Assembly (NCBI GenBank): GCA_001603905.1
Contig: LVAE01000091.1
Span: 1-64,000, forward strand
Direction of reading: 5' to 3'
Origin: Fibrobacterales bacterium Fibro_02
GTDB lineage: Bacteria > Fibrobacterota > Fibrobacteria > Fibrobacterales > Fibrobacteraceae
DNA length: 64,000 nucleotides
Part shown: one piece after another, positions 57,300 through 64,000 of the stretch
How the letters are laid out: the number at the start of each line of letters is the position of its first letter
How positions within the stretch are numbered: the first letter of the stretch is position 1
Translations under genes and position numbers: made by a program
The notes under the pieces: model-generated
What the model saw: only the letters and a program-made list of their open reading frames with translations
Told to the model about the DNA's origin: nothing
Databases searched by the model: none

Positions 57300-58209
57300 A
57301 TTCACAAGGCTCATCAAAGAGAACCTGCTACCGTTTGTCGTTTTTGTGATCATTGTCGTGCTCTGTTGCGGAGCATGGTTCTTTTTCCATCCTTCCAGCC
57401 CTTATCATGAAAGGTATGTCTTTGTCGTTTCCTTCCAGAAGGTGGGAACTCTTTCTCCGGGCAATGCCGTCAGCATTCGGGGAATCAAGTGCGGCCAGAT
57501 TACCAAGGTGGAGCTGACCGACGATGCGGTCTACGTGACGGCGGAAGTTCTCGCGACTTCGAAGATTCCCGACAATTCGGAATTCAGGCTGATTAATTCG
57601 GGACTCATGGGCGAACGCGAAATGAATGTTCTTTCAGGAGACAGCCCGCGGCTTATTTCGAACGGCGATACGTTGTTCGGTGTCTTTGATGAGGGCATGA
57701 CGGGCGTTGGGCAGAAACTCACGGCGATTCTGGACGGTGCCGGGGAAATCCGCGATACACTCTCCGCCCTTATGGATTCCATTTCCGAAGGGGCGGCGGG
57801 CAAGCAGATTGACCGCGTTTCCGGCAAGGCGGACAGGCTCGCGCGGCTGACCAAGGGGAATGTCGGCAACTGGAAGAGCGAGGTGCAGTCCCTGCTCGAT
57901 AAGTGCGACCGTTCCCTGGAAAATGCGCAGGAGGCTTTGAATGGTGTTTCGTCCCGTGCAGGAAACAAGCTTGATGAAGTCGATAATCTGTTGGACCGTA
58001 CGCAGGAATTGCTGTCGAGGGTGGGCGTTCTGAAGGACCAGTCGGAGAAGATCATGCAGAAGCTTGCCAAGGGGGACAATTCCGCCGGGCTCCTGCTCCA
58101 GCAGGATTCTCCTATCAATAAGGCGCTCGACAAGCTGCTTTTGAACGTCGATTCCCTGCTGAACGACATTAAAAAGAACGGTCTCGACATTAATATTGAT
58201 ATTTTCTAA
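57292..58209 (+). CDS. MlaD/MCE family protein
   Basis: FQKVGTLSPGNAVSIRGIKCGQITKVELTDDAVYVTAEV. Confidence 0.88.
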   Translation: MNRFTRLIKENLLPFVVFVIIVVLCCGAWFFFHPSSPYHERYVFVVSFQKVGTLSPGNAVSIRGIKCGQITKVELTDDAVYVTAEVLATSKIPDNSEFRLINSGLMGEREMNVLSGDSPRLISNGDTLFGVFDEGMTGVGQKLTAILDGAGEIRDTLSALMDSISEGAAGKQIDRVSGKADRLARLTKGNVGNWKSEVQSLLDKCDRSLENAQEALNGVSSRAGNKLDEVDNLLDRTQELLSRVGVLKDQSEKIMQKLAKGDNSAGLLLQQDSPINKALDKLLLNVDSLLNDIKKNGLDINIDIF

Positions 58210-58291
58210 AAAAAGTTTACCCTTTTTCGAAAAAATAAGTTATTTATCATTCTATCGGAACAAACGCGTAATTGCAACCAAGGAGAATACC

Positions 58292-58777
58292 ATGGCTGAG
58301 AAGAAAACTGCTGAAAAGAAACCCGTCAAGATGAGTGATGAGGACCTGAAGTTCTTTGAAGATATGTTGATTGAAAAACGTCGCCAGATTGTGACGGCGC
58401 AGACCGATTTTGACAAGACGGAAACTTTCAAGAACCAGGCGCAGGCAGGCGAGGGTGGTGAATCCAACAGTGCCGACCTTGCGACCGACTACAACGCCCT
58501 GGAAACGAACTTCTCCCTGGCTGCCCGCGAAGGCAAGTACCTGGTGTACCTGGAAGAGGCGCTCAAGCGCATCAAGAAGGGTACCTTCGGTGTCTGCAAG
58601 GTGTGTGGCGAACTCATTCCGAAGGCCCGCCTGATTGCTGTTCCGACTGCAACCAAGTGCGTGAACTGCAAGGAAGAAACCAAGCGCAAGGAAAAGGAAG
58701 ACAGCCGCCTCGAAATGGCCCGTATGCTCGCCGAAGCCCAGCGCCGCGAAATGCAGAAGAAGGCTGCCGGAAAGTAG
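58292..58777 (+). CDS. TraR/DksA family zinc finger protein
   Basis: CKVCGELIPKARLIAVPTATKCVNCK. Confidence 0.92.
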   Translation: MAEKKTAEKKPVKMSDEDLKFFEDMLIEKRRQIVTAQTDFDKTETFKNQAQAGEGGESNSADLATDYNALETNFSLAAREGKYLVYLEEALKRIKKGTFGVCKVCGELIPKARLIAVPTATKCVNCKEETKRKEKEDSRLEMARMLAEAQRREMQKKAAGK

Positions 58778-58814
58778 TTACGGCTTCGCCGAAGTCGTCT
58801 AAACCATTCAACTT

Positions 58815-58842
58815 GTCACCCCCGACTTGGTCGGGGGTCTCC
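58815..58842. repeat. Palindromic repeat, same family as the queH insertion
   Basis: GTCACCCCCGACTTGGTCGGGGGTCTCC. Confidence 0.75.
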
Positions 58843-58864
58843 TTTTTTAAGGGGGTATAGAAAA

Positions 58865-58890
58865 GCGCCTCGCATTCGCGAGGCGCCTTT
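58865..58890. terminator. Terminator hairpin between convergent genes
   Basis: GCGCCTCG-CATTCG-CGAGGCGC then CTTT. Confidence 0.65.
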
Positions 58891-58912
58891 AATGTTTGTG
58901 ACTTATGGCCTG

Positions 58913-59986
58913 TTAGCCTTTTGCCAAGAGTTCCATCAGTTCGCTGTCGAGCCTGTCCGGATTGTCGTACTGCTTGAGGCTCTGGTGCAGCGATTCGCCC
59001 TTGGATACAAGGCCGAAGTCGAGGTTCTTGTAGTTCCAGTAGCTGTAGCCGACATCGGCGTCGCGGAGAATTTCCATGAAGTCGTTCATCCATGCGAGCT
59101 GGTACTTTCGCGGCACCTGCACGTATACGCCGAACTCGTTGCAGGCGACCGGCAGGTCGTACTTTGCGCGGAAGTCAAGGGCGTTCTGGATGCTTTCCTG
59201 GAGACGGGCCTTGTCCCACTTGCCGTATTCCACGTCGAGGCGTGTCGTACCGCCCTGCTCGGGGGCGGCATAGTCGCCCGGCCACGGGCGTTCAATCTTG
59301 AAGAACGGGTCGCGGATCCAGGCGGCACCCTGGTGTGTAAACGTGACCGGGGTGTAGGTGTGGAAACTGTAGATGGCGTTATCGTCGTCCAGCGGAGTCA
59401 GGTACTTGAATTCGCGGGCGCTGTTCCACTTGTTGGCACCAACCACGATGGTGTTCTTCGGGGCGTGCTTACGGATTGCCCAGAAAATTTCGTCCTTTAC
59501 TTTGTCCCAAACCAGGGAGTCTGCGGCGGCGGGCTCGTTCAGGAGTTCCATCATTACGCGCGACTCGCCGCTGTAGCGCTCGGCCATGAAGGACCAAACC
59601 TTGGCGGTGTCCTTGCGGGCGTCGGCGCTCACGAAGAAGGGCTGTTCCTGGTACGAACCCAGATGGAAGTCGTGTCCCGGGCACTTGTGCAGGTCGAGAA
59701 TCACGTCGAGGTCGTTTGCCTGGATGTCCTTGATGGCCTTATCCAGAAGGGCGAATACGTCGTCCTTCGGCTTGAGGCTTCCTTCTTCGAACAGGTTGAA
59801 GTAGTCCACCGGCAGACGCACGTGGTTGAACCCCGCACCGCGGATGCGCTTGAAATCCGCGTCGCCTAGAAATGTCTTGATATGTTCAATGATCCCTGGA
59901 AAACCTACGGGATCTTTTTCCTGGATGCAGTCTACTTGACTGAACCAGCCACCCAAATTCACTCCCCGCAGTCTTTCTTTAATCAT
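58913..59986 (-). CDS. Glycoside hydrolase family 5 protein, no obvious signal peptide
   Basis: RLRGVNLGGWF, GFNHVRLPVDYFNLF, MMELLNEPAAAD, VACNEFGVY. Confidence 0.9.
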   Translation of the reverse strand: MIKERLRGVNLGGWFSQVDCIQEKDPVGFPGIIEHIKTFLGDADFKRIRGAGFNHVRLPVDYFNLFEEGSLKPKDDVFALLDKAIKDIQANDLDVILDLHKCPGHDFHLGSYQEQPFFVSADARKDTAKVWSFMAERYSGESRVMMELLNEPAAADSLVWDKVKDEIFWAIRKHAPKNTIVVGANKWNSAREFKYLTPLDDDNAIYSFHTYTPVTFTHQGAAWIRDPFFKIERPWPGDYAAPEQGGTTRLDVEYGKWDKARLQESIQNALDFRAKYDLPVACNEFGVYVQVPRKYQLAWMNDFMEILRDADVGYSYWNYKNLDFGLVSKGESLHQSLKQYDNPDRLDSELMELLAKG

Positions 59987-60021
59987 TGTATCATCCGTTA
60001 TTTTGAAAAGGCGGAATTGCC

Positions 60022-60312
60022 TTACTCGTTCACGATCGTTAGGTCTTCTTCGGCGATGTTCAGGCTCATGATGACTTCCATGTCATCGGGCAGGTCCTTG
60101 AAATCGACTACCAGTCCAACCTTCTTGGATTCGTCCTTCTGCTTTTCGAACAGGACGACATCGAAAATCTTCATCTTGACCACCGCCTCTTGAGTGACGG
60201 GGATCTCTACAGTCATGCCCTTGCTGATGGGCCCTTCAACAATCTTGCCCTTGAAAACCAGGGAAGTCTGGTCGTCGCCGAGCGAGGTCTTCTTCACATG
60301 AAATACAGCCAT
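60022..60312 (-). CDS. Small hypothetical protein (beta-rich)
   Basis: Intact 96-aa ORF between genes, no shadowing ORF of comparable size. Confidence 0.55.
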   Translation of the reverse strand: MAVFHVKKTSLGDDQTSLVFKGKIVEGPISKGMTVEIPVTQEAVVKMKIFDVVLFEKQKDESKKVGLVVDFKDLPDDMEVIMSLNIAEEDLTIVNE

Positions 60313-60397
60313 TATACCTTAGCCATTTTTCGGTTATTCTTCTGTTATTTGATTTTTGACCCTGTTGCAGGTCGTGGCGAAAAATTAACTTTTTTAT

Positions 60398-61219
60398 ATG
60401 GCTTTACGAGTTGGACGAATCCCTTTTTTGGTCTGTGCGCCGTTTTTTCATGACTTCCTTGGTCGCGAGTCCCGCCTTGCCGACGTGGAATTTGTGGACG
60501 GCCCTCCGAGTGCGCACTGTGCGGGGCTCAAGGACGGCTCGATCCATCTGTCTCCGGCTTCTTCGATCACCTTTGCGCAAAAACCGGGCGCCTTCGTTCT
60601 TGCTCCCGATATATGCACTTCCTGCTCCTTTGAAGTCCGTTCGGTTAAGTTGTATGCAAAACGCCCAATCGAGGATTTGGACGGACGGACAGTCCGCTTG
60701 ACGGGGCAGAGCATGACATCAGTGAATTTGTTAAAAATTCTGATGCGTGAACGGTTCGGCGTGGAGCCTGTCTATGGGGTGGGAGCCTACGAGCCTTCTG
60801 ACGATGCCTGCCTCTTGATTGGCGACCAAGCGCTCGAAGAAAATGAACGTCACCGCTTTGCGTTCGACTATGACCTCGGTTCCCTTTGGCAGGATTGGCA
60901 GGGCGTGCCGTTTGTCTTTGGAGCGTGGATTGTTTCAAAGTCGGCCTTGCAGCCGGAATTGCGGGATACTCTCAAAATGTACTTGCAGGCGACGCGTGAA
61001 AGTATCGAAAGTTTTCGGACAAATCCTTCGCGGGCTCTAGATCGCTGGCTTGAACGTTACCCGGTGCAGCTTCCCCGTTCGGTGGTCGAGAACTATTATT
61101 CGGCGCTGGATTATCGCTTTACCGAAGAACGCAAACGATCGCTTTTGCTGTTTTTCGAGCATGCGGCGGGACTTGGGCTGATCCGCGAGGCGCCTCCGTT
61201 AGAATTTTTGTTATTTTAG
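60398..61219 (+). CDS. mqnA: Chorismate dehydratase MqnA (futalosine menaquinone pathway)
   Basis: VGRIPFLVCAPFF, GSIHLSPASSITFA, VRLTGQSMTSVNLLKILM. Confidence 0.8.
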   Translation: MALRVGRIPFLVCAPFFHDFLGRESRLADVEFVDGPPSAHCAGLKDGSIHLSPASSITFAQKPGAFVLAPDICTSCSFEVRSVKLYAKRPIEDLDGRTVRLTGQSMTSVNLLKILMRERFGVEPVYGVGAYEPSDDACLLIGDQALEENERHRFAFDYDLGSLWQDWQGVPFVFGAWIVSKSALQPELRDTLKMYLQATRESIESFRTNPSRALDRWLERYPVQLPRSVVENYYSALDYRFTEERKRSLLLFFEHAAGLGLIREAPPLEFLLF

Positions 61220-61249
61220 TGTTGTAACCCTTTTATCTGGGGGAGGTTT

Positions 61250-62110
61250 ATGGTCGAAGAAAAAATTTTGATAGTCGATGACAACAAGGAAGTTATCGAG
61301 AAAACGAAACACCTCTTGACCGAGGTGGGCTACGATGTTACCAGTTGCAATTCGGGCAAGGATGCTCTTGAGTTCCTGAAGGACAACACCGTGGATCTCG
61401 TTCTTCTGGATATCAATATGCCGAACATGAACGGCTTCGATGTCTGCCTCCGTATTCGCCAGCGCCATCCGCTGGACGACCTTCCGATTATTTTCCTCAC
61501 GAGCCGCGAAGATAGCGACAGCGTGACCAAGGGATTCCAGGCAGGTGCGTCTGACTTTGTGAGCAAGAGCGCCATTTCCGAAATCCTGCTTGCTCGCGTG
61601 AACGTGCATATCCGTCTTTCTCGTTCGCTCCGTAACTTGCGCGATATTTCCCTGACCGACGACATGACGGGGTGCTTCAACCGTCGTCACGGAATGTACT
61701 CGCTGCGCGAATGGTTCTCTCGTTCCAAGCGTTACGGCACGCAGTTCGCCATTATCTATTTTGACTTGAACGGTCTTAAGGCGACGAACGACCAGTATGG
61801 TCACCAGGCGGGTGACCTGCTCCTGCGTTCGGTCTCCTCGGCAATCAAGGGAATCCTTCGCGAAACCGACCAGCTCTTTAGAATGGGTGGCGATGAGTTC
61901 CTGGTCATTTGTCCTGAAACCGACAAGAAGGGTGCCATGGTCTGCGCCGAACGTATGCAGAAGTCCGTGTCCGAAATTACGATTGTGGACAAGCGCGCCT
62001 CCTTTGCGTACGGCATTGCCTACTCTGCCGAAGACTACAAGGAAATGGACGACATGCTGCACAGCGCCGACGTTTCCATGTACAAGATGAAGCAGGAAAT
62101 GGAAAAGTAA
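61250..62110 (+). CDS. Response regulator with GGDEF domain (diguanylate cyclase)
   Basis: REC ILIVDDN/LLDINMPNMNG/VSK; GGDEF in RMGGDEFLV. Confidence 0.95.
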   Translation: MVEEKILIVDDNKEVIEKTKHLLTEVGYDVTSCNSGKDALEFLKDNTVDLVLLDINMPNMNGFDVCLRIRQRHPLDDLPIIFLTSREDSDSVTKGFQAGASDFVSKSAISEILLARVNVHIRLSRSLRNLRDISLTDDMTGCFNRRHGMYSLREWFSRSKRYGTQFAIIYFDLNGLKATNDQYGHQAGDLLLRSVSSAIKGILRETDQLFRMGGDEFLVICPETDKKGAMVCAERMQKSVSEITIVDKRASFAYGIAYSAEDYKEMDDMLHSADVSMYKMKQEMEK

Positions 62111-62129
62111 ACCCGGCGGGTGTCTTTAA

Positions 62130-62363
62130 GTCATCCTGGAGCCACGAAGTGGCGAACGGGATCCAGAAACAAAAAAAAATCCTGCCATTCGGCAGGAATT
62201 TTTTTATAAGTCGTCCAGGAACCGCAATGAGTTTCAGATGGGCGTGTCTATGGATCCCCTCCCGTTGGTCGAGGATGACTCTGTTGTATACGTCATCCTG
62301 GAGCCACGAAGTGGCGAACGGGATCCAGGAACTAAAAAATCCTGCCATTCGGCAGGAATTTTT
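62130..62363. repeat. Duplicated interspersed-repeat plus hairpin block
   Basis: GTCATCCTGGAGCCACGAAGTGGCGAACGGGATCCAG at 62130-62166 and 62292-62328, each followed by TCCTGCCATTCGGCAGGAATTTTT. Confidence 0.9.
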
Positions 62364-62388
62364 GTTTTATAATCCAGAAGTGACCTTG

Positions 62389-63018
62389 CTACTTAATTGC
62401 AGCGAGCAGGTTCTTTAACTTATCTGCAATCGTCTTCCAGTCGCCAGCGGCCATGAGTTTCGGGTCATAGATGCTTGCTCCGAACGAAACCAGGTTCGCA
62501 CCGGCCTTAAGGTAGGACTGGACATTTTCTGCGTTCACGCCGCCGCATGCCATCAGCGGAATGTCGCGGAACGGCCCACGCAGCGCCTTGATGTATTCGG
62601 GACCGCCTACGCAGTTCACCGGGAAGATTTTCACGGCGGTGGCGCCCAGGTCGAATGCCTTTTGCACTTCGGTGGGGGTGAGCGCACCCGGAATAATCGG
62701 GATGCGGGCCGTGGCCGAAAGGCGAATGATTTCGTTGCGCGTATTGGGCGTCACGATAAATTCGGCGCCTGCGGCAATGGCCTTGTCGAGGTCGCTCCCG
62801 TGGCGGACCGTACCTGCACCTACGGCAATACCGTAATGCTTCGCGGCGGCCTTGAGGTCTGCGATAATCTTTTCGGCGTTTGCGGTGTTCATGGTGACTT
62901 CAATCGCCTTGAGGCCGCATTCATGAGCGGTCTTGACGCAAGATTCTTCGGCGCCCTGGGGAATGTCGCGGAGAATGCCCACGACCGGCATCGGTTGTAA
63001 AAATTCAAGCAGATTCAT
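62389..63018 (-). CDS. eda: KDPG/KHG aldolase
   Basis: PVVGILRD, AIEVTMNT, AVGAGTV, VTPNT, KIFPVNCVGG, ACGGV. Confidence 0.93.
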   Translation of the reverse strand: MNLLEFLQPMPVVGILRDIPQGAEESCVKTAHECGLKAIEVTMNTANAEKIIADLKAAAKHYGIAVGAGTVRHGSDLDKAIAAGAEFIVTPNTRNEIIRLSATARIPIIPGALTPTEVQKAFDLGATAVKIFPVNCVGGPEYIKALRGPFRDIPLMACGGVNAENVQSYLKAGANLVSFGASIYDPKLMAAGDWKTIADKLKNLLAAIK

Positions 63019-63098
63019 GCCCTAAATATATATGAAAAATTTTCGAAAGTGTTCTGTGAAAAATAAAAAAGTTGACTTTACTTGTATGCGTTGAGTCT

Positions 63099-63182
63099 GT
63101 CATTCCCGCGAAGGCGGGAATCTCCGTTTCTACTAAAACAAAATTTTTATAAAGGAAATGCCCGCTTGATGGCGGGCATGAC
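63099..63182. repeat. Two palindromic repeats in opposite orientation
   Basis: GTCATTCCCGCGAAGGCGGGAATCTCC (63099-63125) and GGAAATGCCCGCTTGATGGCGGGCATGAC (63154-63182). Confidence 0.8.
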
Positions 63183-63206
63183 GAAAGTACAAAAAATGTA
63201 AAGTTC

Positions 63207-64000
63207 TTATTTGATCTTAATGCTCTGCGTTGCAAGCGTCTTGCCGTTTTGCGTGACTCTTGCAATCAGGGCGCCGCGGTGCGGGAGCTTGGCGAGGTTC
63301 ACTTCGGTGCGGGTTCCGTAGAAGTCCTGAGCCATCAGCTGGTTGCCGAGCAGGTCAAAGATCTTCACGGTCTTGGTGCCCTGAGCCGATGCAAGCACAT
63401 AGAGCTTGTTCTTGGCAACCTGCATACGGGCCTTTGCAATTTCAACAGGCTTCACGAAACCGACGCGGTCGCTGGTGGTTTCACCCGGACCGTACCCCCA
63501 CAGCAGTTTGCCCTTGCTGCGAATGACGATGTACGGGTCACGAGGCGGCTGCTGAATATCGCCCTGGTCTTTGTCCCAGTCAGGAGCGCCGTCGTAGGCC
63601 GGGGCGTCCTTGGATTCAGAGTGGGCGGTAAAACTCCAGCCGTCAGTGACTTTGACTTTGGAAGGCTCTCTGAGTGTTTCACATTTGCCATCGACCTTGG
63701 TTCCAGAAGAAATTCCGATGTCAAGACGAAGTCTGCCGCCAAGGCCAATGGTGCCGACACTGATGGCCTGTGCCCAAGTGTAGGTATTCTTGTCTTTATT
63801 GTAGGTGTCTTCAACCTTTACGGGAGGGGTGCTTCTCAAAAGGTTTCTAAGTTCTCGGTCATTATCGCAGACTTTATTAAAACCGCCGATGTCGTAGGCT
63901 TGACAAATGTCATTGTCGAATATGGCTCCGCAAGCGTCAATATCTTCTTCGCTTGCATCAAAATAGATATAGGCAACAACGCTATCGAGATCTTCTAGGG
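63207..64000 (-). CDS. Secreted protein C-terminal part with sorting-domain-like end, 5' end beyond window
   Basis: Reading frame stays open from 63839 to the window edge; C-terminus KTVKIFDLLGNQLMAQDFYGTRTEVNLAKLPHRGALIARVTQNGKTLATQSIKIK. Confidence 0.7.
   Translation of the reverse strand, partial: LEDLDSVVAYIYFDASEEDIDACGAIFDNDICQAYDIGGFNKVCDNDRELRNLLRSTPPVKVEDTYNKDKNTYTWAQAISVGTIGLGGRLRLDIGISSGTKVDGKCETLREPSKVKVTDGWSFTAHSESKDAPAYDGAPDWDKDQGDIQQPPRDPYIVIRSKGKLLWGYGPGETTSDRVGFVKPVEIAKARMQVAKNKLYVLASAQGTKTVKIFDLLGNQLMAQDFYGTRTEVNLAKLPHRGALIARVTQNGKTLATQSIKIK

Overview
The window looks like a continuous stretch of a Fibrobacter-type (Fibrobacterota) chromosome, judged from a TIGR02147-type protein, a PorV-like protein, a QueH/YgiQ/MqnA gene set and secreted GH43/GH5 enzymes. 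Most of it is densely packed coding sequence. Recognisable housekeeping blocks include lptC-lptA-lptB-rpoN-hpf-hprK-mlaD, purF, rsmG, glucokinase, a DEAD-box helicase, a class A PBP, mqnA, eda, nhaA and tRNA-Ser(GCT). A small accessory block (about 8.85-11.2 kb) holds interspersed repeats, a GIY-YIG ORF, an AT-rich orphan ORF and an AbiEi/AbiEii toxin-antitoxin pair with a clear palindromic operator. The strongest candidate for an undescribed system is a translationally coupled module at 13.5-19.7 kb. It has two membrane hybrid histidine-kinase-like proteins that both lack the H-box histidine (H->R and H->T), flanking a membrane-anchored BMP/PnrA-type binding protein with no ABC transporter; the second kinase-like protein is degenerate at almost every phosphorelay position. 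Other candidates are a PorV-like barrel interrupted by a beta-propeller, a sigma-factor-like gene coupled to a tandem AAA+ ATPase, an array of three TTACATACT/AGTATGTAA palindromes, a palindromic repeat inserted in frame in queH, and a mosaic tandem lipoprotein pair. All identifications are by reading motifs; no database search was run.
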